Source: an uncultured Saprospiraceae bacterium
GTDB taxonomy: Bacteria; Bacteroidota; Bacteroidia; Chitinophagales; Saprospiraceae
NCBI GenBank assembly: GCA_938016265.1
Contig: CALLWB010000039.1
Span: forward strand, 62,001-126,000
DNA: 64,000 nt
Reading direction: 5' to 3'
Shown in pieces: positions 26,056 through 34,501 of the stretch (position 1 is its first letter; every line of letters starts with the position of its first letter). Below the pieces are notes generated by a model. The model was not told the origin of the DNA. It saw only the letters and a list, made by a program, of their open reading frames with translations, and ran no database searches. The translations under genes and the position numbers were made by a program.

Positions 26056-27183
26056 ATGAGGATTTTTGGAGTCGTTTTTTTAATTAGTTTTTTTTGTTTT
26101 AACTCTGCGATTGAAGTCTATAGTCAAATAGACGATGTGATCTATGAGGAGGCACCGCAAATGCCCCGGTTTCCCGGGTGTGAAAATTTGGATCGGACCG
26201 GTTCTCAGAAACGATATTGTGCAGAAAAAAAGCTGCGGGAGTTTGTTTCTGAAAACATTAATTACCCCGAGCAGGCCAAAGTTGATCGAATAGAAGGCGA
26301 AGTAATTTTGTCTTTTGTCGTCGAGAGAGATGGATCAACTTCCAACATCGCTGTAAAAAGTGGGTTGGGAAAAGGGTGCGATGAAGAAGCACTCCGTTTA
26401 GCCGGAATGTTTCCCAAATGGATTCCTGGCAGAAAAAAAGGCAAAAAAGTAAGAGTCAATACACTTGCCGTCATTGAGTTTGTCCTTCCAAAAGAAGAAG
26501 AGCCCCGCAAAAAAAAGAAAAAGAAAACTGCTTCAAAAAATACAACAAAAGAGTCCAAGGGGACCAATGTTAGAAAATTAGTCGCCAAAAAACGGATCGA
26601 GCGACTCATAGAAGGCGTGTTAATTGTCCGATTGCAAGCAAGAACAAACAAAGTGGCTGCCTTGAAGCGATTGATACAAAATGCAAGCACCGACCAGTTT
26701 CGACAAGAATCTCAGTTGGAATTGGACCGTACAATTTTTGTCCGCGACTCTGTAAACAAAGAGTTGGTCGACCATTTTTCGCAAGCAGCCTTTTACAATT
26801 TTAGTGAAGTCCTGTTTATGATAGAAACCGACAAGAAAAAACTTCTAAATGGTGAGCAAAGTGGCTATTTTTTGAATAAAAACATGGAAGTAGATCCGTC
26901 CATCTCCTTAGACAATCGAAAATTTCTAACTACTTATTTAGGGACCACTCCAAGGGCAGATGGTGCTAGAGCGGTGCATACCGCTTTCGTGGTGCTTGAC
27001 GAGTTTGGATATCCGTTATCCTGGCCATTTCCTGCTTATGTGGAGTGGAGAAAACGACTGCTTAGCAAAAAGGATAGTAAGCTGGATTCTAAATACTTTT
27101 TTACTGATATTTCTACTAGGGATGCGGTTATTAAGTTCAATCGAAAAATGGCTGCGTTTTATGAAAACACAAGAGATTGGTAA
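26056..27183 (+). CDS. Exported TonB C-terminal-domain protein with unknown C-terminal region
   Basis: Signal peptide (to about 24, ending VYSQ), then a TonB-type C-terminal domain at the N-terminal end of the mature protein (about 35-140): PRFPGCENL...CAEKKLREFV, INYPEQAKVDRIEGEVILSF, GCDEEALRLAG and FPKWIPG. A Lys-rich linker of about 35 residues follows, then a region of about 200 residues I do not recognise (DPSISLDNRKFLTTYLG, VVLDEFGYPLSWPFPAY). There is no transmembrane anchor or Pro-rich spacer, so it is unlikely to act as a classical TonB. The Cys-containing motif is shared with the tonB gene at 4078-4986. Confidence 0.8.
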   Translation: MRIFGVVFLISFFCFNSAIEVYSQIDDVIYEEAPQMPRFPGCENLDRTGSQKRYCAEKKLREFVSENINYPEQAKVDRIEGEVILSFVVERDGSTSNIAVKSGLGKGCDEEALRLAGMFPKWIPGRKKGKKVRVNTLAVIEFVLPKEEEPRKKKKKKTASKNTTKESKGTNVRKLVAKKRIERLIEGVLIVRLQARTNKVAALKRLIQNASTDQFRQESQLELDRTIFVRDSVNKELVDHFSQAAFYNFSEVLFMIETDKKKLLNGEQSGYFLNKNMEVDPSISLDNRKFLTTYLGTTPRADGARAVHTAFVVLDEFGYPLSWPFPAYVEWRKRLLSKKDSKLDSKYFFTDISTRDAVIKFNRKMAAFYENTRDW

Positions 27184-27335
27184 TCTGGTTTGATAGAACG
27201 TAGTGGGTATCAGGTAGAAAGTATAGGACCATTTGCTAGCGTGAAACTGGAGGTAGAGGGTAGAGAGAAAAATACAAGTAGCCATGTCCTGAAAATATGC
27301 ACACGTTCTCGCATTTGCCCCTTACCTTCTTGCAT

Positions 27336-27794
27336 TTATTCTTGCATTAATACCTGATCGGTGGCAATTTTAGATTTTACTTTTAGGATGACTTTTTCGA
27401 TGATTCCTTCTCCGTTGATTACGAAAGTTTCGCGGTGTACCGCGTCGGAGATTTTTCCCATAAATTTCTTGGGTCCCCAAACACCATAGGCATTGATGAT
27501 TGTTTTGTCGGTATCTGCCAATAGGGTGAACGGTAGTTCTTGCTTGGTGACAAAGTTGTGGTGTTTTTTGACGCTATCGGGACTTACTCCTATGACTTCA
27601 TAGCCTTTTTTCTGTAGGGAGGAATAGTTGTCTCTGAAGTTACATGCTTCTGTAGTGCAGGTAGGCGTGTTGTCTTTTGGATAAAAATACAAGATCACTT
27701 TTCTTCCTTCAAAATCGGATAGTTTTATTAATTCTCCATTTTGATCTTCGGCTTCAAAATTTGGGGCTTTATCTCCTGGTTGTAGTGTCGTCAT
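27336..27794 (-). CDS. bcp: Thiol peroxidase Bcp (thioredoxin-dependent peroxiredoxin)
   Basis: Reduces hydrogen peroxide and organic peroxides in the cytoplasm using thioredoxin. 152 residues; peroxidatic Cys46 in PKDNTPTCTTEAC with the conserved Thr43 three residues before it, and Cys51 in the resolving position typical of the atypical 2-Cys Bcp group. No signal peptide. Confidence 0.96.
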   Translation of the reverse strand: MTTLQPGDKAPNFEAEDQNGELIKLSDFEGRKVILYFYPKDNTPTCTTEACNFRDNYSSLQKKGYEVIGVSPDSVKKHHNFVTKQELPFTLLADTDKTIINAYGVWGPKKFMGKISDAVHRETFVINGEGIIEKVILKVKSKIATDQVLMQE

Positions 27795-28194
27795 AATTTT
27801 TACTTAAATGCTTACGATTGGCAAGAGCACTTGCCCTGTTACCGTCAGTAACAGCAAAAATAGGAATATGTTTACCATTTTGAAATTTTTCCTTCAAATT
27901 CATAAGGCAATACAGTGTTTTTTTGATGGGAATTGATGAGCTATAGTTCTGTTTATCAGGTAACTAAGGCCGATCGGGTGAATTTTGAGTTTCTTTAATC
28001 TGCTGGGAATGGAGCCAGTTCTTTTGATATTTATGGCGAATAAATTGGCATTCGCCAAAATAATTTTGATAAATGTCCGATTGGGTTCGATAGGATAGTT
28101 ATGAACCTGCTGCTTATTATCCGTAAGGAATTTTCTAAAACAATTGAATATCCCGGGGAAAGGCTGACACAGAATTACACTATTTAAGTTAGTG
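27795..28194. other. Region between bcp and the M23 peptidase gene
   Basis: 400 bases without a confident gene. A 24-codon hydrophobic minus-strand frame (27804-27878) is described separately. A 109-codon frame (27900-28229) overlaps the end of the peptidase gene and has no family features. No terminator with a strong stem was seen. Confidence 0.4.
27804..27878 (-). CDS. Candidate very small hydrophobic protein (24 aa)
   Basis: ATG at 27878 and TAA at 27804 enclose a single hydrophobic segment, MVNIFLFLLLLTVTGQVLLP and four more residues. It lies just upstream of bcp on the same strand. It could be a one-helix membrane peptide or chance; no homologue is known to me, and Bacteroidota rarely show a Shine-Dalgarno signal that could decide it. 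Confidence 0.2.
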   Translation of the reverse strand: MVNIFLFLLLLTVTGQVLLPIVSI

Positions 28195-29898
28195 TCAATT
28201 GGTAAATTCTTTCTTGTACGTTTTGACATTGTCCCGCATGTCAGTGATCGTGACTACTAGACTATGTTTACCTTTCGGAATGCTTCCGTCAAATTTATGA
28301 TATAGCAAGGCGTTTTTTTCGTCAAATTCCATCAAAATCCACTCGCCATCTACAGTTGCAGAATAACTTTTTAGTCCTGAAAAATCATCCTTGATCCGAA
28401 AGGTCATTCGGTGGCCTTTCCCCATCACTGATTTTACATTTAGTGGGGTGATAGTGGGTGGGGTGATGTCTGTGGTGATGCAGTAATCTCCTAGTGTTCT
28501 GGTTCGGGCTACCAGCATTCCGTTTTCCCATTTGCCACCAAGACTGGTCAGTAAGTTTTGGTCTTGGCAACGTGCAATCAGCGCCTTGTCCCGCACTTCT
28601 TCAGGGATGTCATTGGGCAATATTCTAATGTCAAAATTCTTATGAACAGGGGTTGTTTTTTCTCCTATACTATGAATGTCGGAATAGATCCTTGAGGAGG
28701 TCTCCGCGCTCGAATGGTAGTGTAAATAGGTCGTTTCATAAAATGAGCCTTCCGGGAAATGAAACTCCGCTCCTCCCGTGAGAATACTAGCTGGTGCATC
28801 GTAAGGAATAATATAGTTGAACACACGATTGTTTTCCGTAGGAGTTACTTTCCCTCTACGAATAAACACCCTTAGTTTTGCTTCGTTTCCTGCAACGTCT
28901 TTTACTAGAAACTCTACCTTCTTGGCGCGACCAATTTCTAGTGGGATCACGCCTTCATTGATTGGTTCGTCATAAATAGACAACCGATTGCCAGGCAACC
29001 GAAAACAGCGGTGGAAATAACTTTTTTTGGTAAGCCGTTCCTTGTAGTCTAAGTGTGCATTGAGGTATCGGGTCTCCTCAAAATCGAAGGTCTCCATCTG
29101 AAAACTGAATGTTGGAATATCGTCGACGGACATTTGAATAGAAAATGGACCATTCCAATTGGTCACTCCGTTCATATGGTCGAATGCTTTGAGGGCCAGT
29201 CCGACTCTCCAGGCACCAACTACCAGTGTATCTCCTGATATATAGTAATTTGATTTTCCTTCAGTGAGGTTATATTTTTTTGCGCTTAATGTTTGCAGAT
29301 CGGGGTCGAGGGAGTAGACTTTGAGCTGATGGAGTTTCGGTTTTACCGTGTCTGCCACCTTTAGTCCAAAGAGTAGGGGGTTGATTGGTCTTTCTGTTCT
29401 AGAGTCCCTGATTTCGAAGTGGAGGTGTGGACCGAACGACCGCCCGGAGATACCTAGTTTTCCTATTTGTTCTCCTTTTTGGAAATTGAATACGTAGGGA
29501 TCTGGGAATAATTCGATCTCAAACGTCTGTCTTTCGTATTGTAGTTTTTTGATGTAAGCCGCCAGGCTGTCCGGGAATTCTTTTAAGTGCGCATAGACAC
29601 TAGTGTAGCCGTTTGGGTGGTTGATGTATAGGCAATTGCCGTATCCTCGGGAAGACACTTTTACTCTTGACACGTACCCCTCTGCAACTGCCAGAATCGG
29701 GTCGCCCACTCCTTTTAGCGGTTTGATATCAATCCCCGCATGAAAATGGTTGGGGCGCAATTCGCCAAAGGTCCCCGACAGCCGAATCGGATGATTGACA
29801 GGTGATCGGAAATAATCTTGTGGATATTCCGGCAACGAATCGCTCGTAAACCCACAAACTATTGTAAATAGTCCTAGTAAAAAAAGTAACTGCCTCAT
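28195..29898 (-). CDS. Exported M23-family (LytM) metallopeptidase
   Basis: 567 residues with a signal peptide (to about 19). The zinc-peptidase domain lies at about 40-180: first ligand region HFHAGIDIKP (H-x-x-x-D), later GPHLHFEIRD (H-x-H), with GYGNCLYINHPNGYTSVYAHL between them. This pattern predicts cleavage of peptidoglycan cross-bridges or a structural role in division. The remaining 380 residues form beta-rich domains of unknown function (including SIYDEPINEGVIPLEIG). A strong promoter lies directly upstream at 29930-29962. Confidence 0.9.
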   Translation of the reverse strand: MRQLLFLLGLFTIVCGFTSDSLPEYPQDYFRSPVNHPIRLSGTFGELRPNHFHAGIDIKPLKGVGDPILAVAEGYVSRVKVSSRGYGNCLYINHPNGYTSVYAHLKEFPDSLAAYIKKLQYERQTFEIELFPDPYVFNFQKGEQIGKLGISGRSFGPHLHFEIRDSRTERPINPLLFGLKVADTVKPKLHQLKVYSLDPDLQTLSAKKYNLTEGKSNYYISGDTLVVGAWRVGLALKAFDHMNGVTNWNGPFSIQMSVDDIPTFSFQMETFDFEETRYLNAHLDYKERLTKKSYFHRCFRLPGNRLSIYDEPINEGVIPLEIGRAKKVEFLVKDVAGNEAKLRVFIRRGKVTPTENNRVFNYIIPYDAPASILTGGAEFHFPEGSFYETTYLHYHSSAETSSRIYSDIHSIGEKTTPVHKNFDIRILPNDIPEEVRDKALIARCQDQNLLTSLGGKWENGMLVARTRTLGDYCITTDITPPTITPLNVKSVMGKGHRMTFRIKDDFSGLKSYSATVDGEWILMEFDEKNALLYHKFDGSIPKGKHSLVVTITDMRDNVKTYKKEFTN

Positions 29899-29929
29899 AA
29901 TTTATTTTGGAAATTTCCGAGTTGGGGAT

Positions 29930-29962
29930 CAAAGATATATTTTTCTTTCTGTAGACATCAAA
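29930..29962 (-). promoter_or_regulatory. Promoter of the M23 peptidase gene (TTTG-N21-TATCTTTG-type)
   Basis: Minus strand: TTTG at 29962-29959 and TATCTTTG at 29937-29930, spacing 21 bases, matching the Bacteroidota sigma-A consensus. The predicted start site leaves a leader of about 25 bases before the ATG at 29898. Confidence 0.65.
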
Positions 29963-29995
29963 TTTCCAGCCTCAAATTGTTGTCTAAATGTTAAA

Positions 29996-30120
29996 GGTTT
30001 GCTTCGACGGCGGATTGCGATATCGATTCATCCAAAACAATCCATTCAAAAAGTGAAGGAACCACAGCGGAGGACTGCCATATCGATCTATTCTGAACGA
30101 TCCATCCCGAAAAAAAATCT
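29996..30120. repeat. Intergenic repeat, locus C (two tandem 60-bp units)
   Basis: Two units with exact 60-base periodicity: TATCGAT occurs at 30021 and 30081, each preceded by CGG-x-GGA-x-TGC-x-A and followed by AACRATCCAT. The segment ATTCAAAAAGTGAAGGAAC is shared letter for letter with copy A at about 5982-6000. It lies between the M23 gene's promoter region and the GC-rich island. Confidence 0.65.
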
Positions 30121-30300
30121 CCCTTTCTAATTCAAACAAAAACCAGAGCCGCCTTGGCGAGTGATGGCGGCGCAACAGCGTGAGCAGGACAAGGGGGTGG
30201 AATGGACGACCAACGGGAGTGCCTGCAAGGCGGAGCGCCAGCGAACCCATGGAACAACCGACACGGGCGAAGCCCCGTGATGGCTCCTAACAGCGACTCA
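30121..30300. other. GC-rich, hairpin-rich intergenic island
   Basis: About 180 bases clearly richer in G and C than the surroundings. It contains inverted repeats GCCGCC...GGCGGC (30148-30171) and CACGGG-x-CCCGTG (30262-30279). A minus-strand frame of 88 codons (29984-30250) crosses it and the neighbouring repeats but looks Arg/Leu/Pro-rich and non-genic. It may be a structured RNA, or part of a repeat or mobile element. Unidentified. Confidence 0.4.
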
Positions 30301-30327
30301 ATACAAAAGAGTGCAATATTCTTAAAA

Positions 30328-30379
30328 TAAAAAAGGTTTCCCCACCTGAATTTTGCAATGCAAGTTGGGAAACCTTTTT
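30328..30379 (-). terminator. Hairpin terminator of the exported repeat protein
   Basis: AAAAAGGTTTCCC and GGGAAACCTTTTT form a perfect 13-bp stem around a loop of about 23 bases, with A and T runs on both sides. It lies directly after the stop codon at 30403. Confidence 0.85.
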
Positions 30380-30402
30380 GGTGAAAAATATCTTTATGAA
30401 GC

Positions 30403-32622
30403 TTAATTCACAGGATAAGCCGTCATGTATCCACTGTTTTTAACAATGGAACATCCACCTGCTCTTACTCTAGCTCTATGTCTGAAAGTTATGGAAGATC
30501 CAGCACCAATGGTATAATAATATTCATTGACTAAGTGTGAATATCTTGTATTGGTCCCTGTGTTATTTCCTCCCCATGGGCGGACTTTCGTTTCTTGTTT
30601 ATTATAATACTGACCTCCAGATGGCCCATCATCAATCCAATGTTCCCAATCATCGGTATTGTCATCTGCTTTGGCTGCAACAACCGCATAAATTCTAAAG
30701 ATTTTTGTTGATGTAGAATTATTTGTAACGGTTAAGACCGAATTGGTTCTTGTATTTGAAGGACCTCCGTTATTTGAACCTGAATTTGAACACCAAGTAC
30801 TTTGACCAGAGGCATAACTAGCATTTCGACTCCCCGTTTCATAGAAACTAGAAGTCGCAGCTTCCACACGCAAGACTCCTAGAGCATCAGCTACCACATT
30901 TCGAGTTCCTGAGCCAGACAAAGATTGAAATCTTGCCAAACCTTTTACCGTTAGTCTACCGTCAGTTGTTAAACTCATTGCTCCATCAGACTTCGCATCA
31001 TTTGCATCTCTCCATATAAACCCTCTGTCTGAATCCGCGTTCATAGTAAAGGTCATGGCATAATCATTTAAGTACCCATAGGTCATCGAATTATTCATAC
31101 CCATCGTATAATCCGAAGTGCTCCAAACTCTTAGTTTATCATAAGTTGACAATCCCCTTGTACTAAGGTAATTAACATTAGTGATGTTGTTGCTGTTCAT
31201 GTTTAAAGTGGTGGTAGCGGTATGATTACCTAAATTGTCACCAGCTGCCAAGGAAGATAGATTGACACTATTGGAGCCGCCTCCATCTGTGATGACCAAA
31301 GTAGTGCCATACAAAGCTGTCGCCGTGATATATTCTTTCGTAGTGACATCAGGTATCGTACTAACAAAAGTAAGTCCTGCAGTATTAGCTGCTCTTGTTA
31401 TTGTCCATCCATCAGCTCTTGTCTCATCAATGTTCTGATAACTTTGTAGATAAGAGGTAACCGATATTTTAGGATAGGAATAACTGGCCCCATCTGCCCC
31501 TAGCACTATTGCAACATTGCCAGAGGAATTTCTAGCAAGTCTTACGTCTAAATTTTTTGCTCCAGTATTAGTAAAACCTGCATTTGGGAAGGTGTTATTG
31601 TTGTACATATAAGCACCAATTTTTGTTGCAAAAGGAGCGGAAGCATCGTAAAAATATCCTTCTATGTCGACAGTGAACATACATGGTTGGTTCCAAACCA
31701 TTTGTGTATTAATTATAAATACACCCGCAGAACTTGGCATTTCCGAATTGTAAGTAACGAGGTTTCTATAAATTCGTGCATTGGCATCCCCTTCTACCAT
31801 TATATTGTCGTCTAGTTTAATGTTTCCAGCCACGTCTAATTTTTGGGTAGCATTCGTTTTTCCTATGGCGACATTTCCTTGGGTATAAATATTATCAGCT
31901 ATTGCATTTGCTGGAGTTGTTCCAGTACTTTCATACCAATCATGGTCTCTCAAACTACTTAAATCTTGGCTTTGTGTTCCTCCGCCGTCTATCACGTTTA
32001 GGGTAGTTCCTGTTAGCGTTACGTTTGTATTGTGTTCATTTGTAGGGTCAGCATCGGCGTCATTGACACCATCTTGTAGAGAAGAAAGATTGACAGTTTG
32101 ACTTCCTCCGCCATCTGTAATACTTAAGGTTGTTCCCGAAAGGGTCGCTCCAGTATTGTATTCATTTGTAGGATCTGCATCTGCATCATTAACACCATCT
32201 TGCAAGGAGGATAGATTGACACTTTGTGTTCCTCCGCCATCAATAACATTCAGGGTAGTTCCTGTTAGCGTTACGTTTGTATTGTGCTCATTGGTAGGGT
32301 CTGAATCTGCATCATTTACAGTGGTCGATGAATCTATTATTTTTACCCAGTTTGGAGCAACTGGAGTTCCAGTATTATAATAAAAACCAGCAGTTCCAAA
32401 ATTTGCTGCGGGATTCCAAATCATTAACCCTGTCGCTGGGGATGGAATAGTTGTTACATCAGTTGCTGAGGTAATATTTATCCTTGGAATTAATATCCCT
32501 GCATTAGAAGCGTCAATTTCTAGTTTTGCACTTGGATCAGGCGTATTTGTCCCTACCCCTACATTTTGTGCAGATAGACTTAGGGTTAAAAATAGAAAGC
32601 TAAATTGTATTAATGTTTTCAT
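30403..32622 (-). CDS. Large exported repetitive protein (adhesin/fibre-like), 739 aa
   Basis: Signal peptide (to 19) and the start QNVGVGTNTPDPSAKLEIDA, common in Bacteroidota surface proteins. Three 42-residue repeats (about 103-225) follow the scheme NDADxDPTNE...TLxGTTLxxxDGGGxQxxxLSSL, with a degenerate partial copy near residue 440. Then come segments resembling phage-tail or fibre proteins (NVAIGKTNATQKLDVAGNI, GLARFQSLSGSGTRNVVADALG). No T9SS sorting tail is visible; the end is GYMTAYPVN. Likely a surface fibre or adhesin, but there is no direct proof. The gene carries its own terminator. Confidence 0.75.
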   Translation of the reverse strand: MKTLIQFSFLFLTLSLSAQNVGVGTNTPDPSAKLEIDASNAGILIPRINITSATDVTTIPSPATGLMIWNPAANFGTAGFYYNTGTPVAPNWVKIIDSSTTVNDADSDPTNEHNTNVTLTGTTLNVIDGGGTQSVNLSSLQDGVNDADADPTNEYNTGATLSGTTLSITDGGGSQTVNLSSLQDGVNDADADPTNEHNTNVTLTGTTLNVIDGGGTQSQDLSSLRDHDWYESTGTTPANAIADNIYTQGNVAIGKTNATQKLDVAGNIKLDDNIMVEGDANARIYRNLVTYNSEMPSSAGVFIINTQMVWNQPCMFTVDIEGYFYDASAPFATKIGAYMYNNNTFPNAGFTNTGAKNLDVRLARNSSGNVAIVLGADGASYSYPKISVTSYLQSYQNIDETRADGWTITRAANTAGLTFVSTIPDVTTKEYITATALYGTTLVITDGGGSNSVNLSSLAAGDNLGNHTATTTLNMNSNNITNVNYLSTRGLSTYDKLRVWSTSDYTMGMNNSMTYGYLNDYAMTFTMNADSDRGFIWRDANDAKSDGAMSLTTDGRLTVKGLARFQSLSGSGTRNVVADALGVLRVEAATSSFYETGSRNASYASGQSTWCSNSGSNNGGPSNTRTNSVLTVTNNSTSTKIFRIYAVVAAKADDNTDDWEHWIDDGPSGGQYYNKQETKVRPWGGNNTGTNTRYSHLVNEYYYTIGAGSSITFRHRARVRAGGCSIVKNSGYMTAYPVN
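31948..32316 (-). repeat. Three 126-bp coding repeats
   Basis: Internal direct repeats in the exported protein gene, each encoding 42 residues. Units one and three encode nearly the same sequence (NVTLTGTTLNVIDGGGTQS), while the middle one differs (GATLSGTTLSITDGGGSQT). Confidence 0.85.
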
Positions 32623-33019
32623 AGTAGATTGTTTTAGTTCAATGAGTAAATTAGGAATTTTTTTTAAAATAACAATAAGGTAGAAGCTATATTTTAGGGC
32701 CTATCCTAATGATAGGTATAGGTCTGAAGATACGCCGTTTGTGTAAAATTGAATACATTAACATTCGCGGTATGTGTAGTGGTTTTTTTGTTCATTTTGT
32801 TTTGATATAAAATGCTTGAATTGACTGCCAAGTAATGGTCCTCTATTTGTAACAGGGTAGTGGGCCCAACCACGTGGTTACTTCACCGCATGCTAGAGGT
32901 TTTGTATTGCCTATTTTGGTTTGTTTTATGTATTTTTTTATTTTTAAAAAATAACTTTTCAGAAGGCACACTAATTCGTTTTTGCAATGAAAAAATAGTG
33001 ATTGGTAAAGTTGTTTTTA

Positions 33020-33048
33020 TTGTGAATGGCTTTCAAATTGTAACTTTG
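33020..33048 (+). promoter_or_regulatory. Promoter-like site TTG-N18-TAACTTTG
   Basis: TTG at 33020-33022 and TAACTTTG at 33041-33048 match the Bacteroidota consensus in sequence and spacing. The nearest gene in this direction, tatD, starts 390 bases downstream, so it would give a long leader or an unannotated small RNA. Confidence 0.45.
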
Positions 33049-33350
33049 TTCTAGGAATACCAAGTGGTACAGTTGGCACAGAATATTTTTTTCAGTTACC
33101 TAAAACGGCACATCTTTCCCTCAACCAAACAACACGCTCACCCCAATTTTCAACACATTCACCAATCCACCACACTAAAAACAAACGATTCATCGTAAAT
33201 TATTAGAACGAAACGGGAGCTGCGGAAAAGTCTGCCTACCAAATTTTTATGTTTGTAACAATTCTCATCAATCAGGAACGATTTTCTAAGTCCAATTAAC
33301 CAAAAACGACTTCCTATCAACTTGCTTACCAAAATACCTGATTGGTTTTG

Positions 33351-33358
33351 TACCTTTG
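33351..33358 (+). promoter_or_regulatory. tatD: Possible tatD-proximal -7 element (TACCTTTG)
   Basis: Fits TAnnTTTG; no TTG at ideal spacing. It would give a leader of about 75 bases. Confidence 0.35.
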
Positions 33359-33439
33359 CCATCCTTATTATTTAATTAGTACATTAGCGATAGTGACTAG
33401 AAATGATTTAGCTTTTGCTGAATAACTAACTTTTATAGT

Positions 33440-34213
33440 ATGACAGGTTGGATTGATACACATGCACATCTTTATGCCAAGCAATTTGATAATGATCGCG
33501 AAGAGATGCTCCAGCGGGCGATGCGCTCTGGCGTGCAACGGTTTTATCTACCAAACATCGACAGTGGTTCGATAGAGGGTATGCTGAAACTGGAAGCTGC
33601 ACATCCAGATCACTGTTTTGCTATGATGGGGCTGCACCCTTGTTCTGTAAAAGAAAACTACAAGGAGGAACTGGCCATTGTAAAGTCGTGGTTGGACAAA
33701 CGGTCATTTTGTGCCGTGGGAGAAATTGGAATTGATCTATATTGGGACAAGACCTTTTTTGAACAACAAAAAGAAGCATTTCGTACACAAATTGGCTGGG
33801 CAAAAGAGCTCGACCTACCAATTGTTATTCATGCGAGGGACTCTCTGGAAGAAATTCTGGAAATTGTAACGGAGGAGAAGGATGAACGACTTCGTGGTAT
33901 TTTTCATTGTTTTGGCGGTTCTGTGGAGCAAGCGGACCGAATTAGGGAACTTGGATTTTTGATGGGAATTGGTGGGGTGCTAACTTTTAAAAAATCAGGA
34001 CTCGATCAAGTATTGAAGGAAGTGCCGCTCGAAAGCCTGGTAATGGAGACCGATGCCCCGTATTTGGCACCTGTTCCTTACCGAGGGAAACGCAATGAGA
34101 GTGGGTATATTCCAGACATTGGAGCAAAGCTGGCAGAAGCAAAAGGATGCAGTATGGAGGAAGTTTGTAAAGCAACAACTAAAAATGCTTTAAAACTGTT
34201 TGAAAACAAATAA
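33440..34213 (+). CDS. tatD: TatD-family metal-dependent hydrolase
   Basis: TIM-barrel hydrolase (YcfH/TatD DNase family). All metal-site residues are visible: DTHAH with His8 and His10, Glu95 in GEIGID, His131 in VIHARD, His156 in FHCFGG and Asp205 in METDAPYL. 257 residues is the normal length. The usual substrate is DNA 3' ends, or possibly D-aminoacyl-tRNA. It is followed by tRNA-Ser and the exbB operon, which need not be functionally linked. Confidence 0.95.
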   Translation: MTGWIDTHAHLYAKQFDNDREEMLQRAMRSGVQRFYLPNIDSGSIEGMLKLEAAHPDHCFAMMGLHPCSVKENYKEELAIVKSWLDKRSFCAVGEIGIDLYWDKTFFEQQKEAFRTQIGWAKELDLPIVIHARDSLEEILEIVTEEKDERLRGIFHCFGGSVEQADRIRELGFLMGIGGVLTFKKSGLDQVLKEVPLESLVMETDAPYLAPVPYRGKRNESGYIPDIGAKLAEAKGCSMEEVCKATTKNALKLFENK

Positions 34214-34310
34214 AATTCCTTTTTTATTTTTATCCTTTTTAAAAAATTTTGAATTGTAAACTTAATTTACAATTTTTGTGTCTTATATATTCATAAAGTG
34301 TGAAGTATAG

Positions 34311-34398
34311 GGAGAGTTGGCCGAGTGGTCGAAGGCGCACGCTTGGAAAGCGTGTAAACCTCAAAAGGGTTTCAAGGGTTCGAATCCCTTACTCTCCG
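34311..34398 (+). tRNA. tRNA-Ser (anticodon GGA)
   Basis: An 88-base cloverleaf: acceptor GGAGAGT pairs with ACTCTCC, followed by discriminator G; the anticodon stem CACGC/GCGTG has loop TTGGAAA with anticodon GGA at 34345-34347; there is a long variable arm typical of serine tRNAs, and the T-arm loop TTCGAAT. CCA is not encoded (the next bases are CT). Confidence 0.97.
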
Positions 34399-34501
34399 CT
34401 GAATATTAGAGCGGAATATAATTTTAAAAACAATATTCCATTGAAACTAAATAGTTAACCCTTAATCATTAACCAACAACAACGCGTAAATTTTAACAAT
34501 T

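Larger units (their letters stand above)
32623..33439. other. Long intergenic region upstream of tatD
   Basis: 817 bases with no convincing gene; the small frames at 32860-33054 and 33159-33362 have no features. A short CCTATC/GATAGG hairpin lies at 32700-32716. Two promoter-like sites point toward tatD (33020-33048 and 33351-33358). Confidence 0.5.

Noticed and set aside
27900-28229. 109-codon minus-strand frame between bcp and the M23 peptidase gene
   Set aside because: It overlaps the end of the peptidase gene and shows no family features or signal; length alone is not enough in AT-rich DNA.
29984-30250. 88-codon minus-strand frame across the repeats and GC island
   Set aside because: It runs through the 60-bp repeat units and the hairpin-rich island, so the frame is probably a by-product of the GC-rich sequence. 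Kept as a non-coding feature instead.
31948-32316. Regular 126-bp repeats considered as a CRISPR-like array
   Set aside because: They are in-frame coding repeats of a surface protein, with no spacers and no cas genes nearby.
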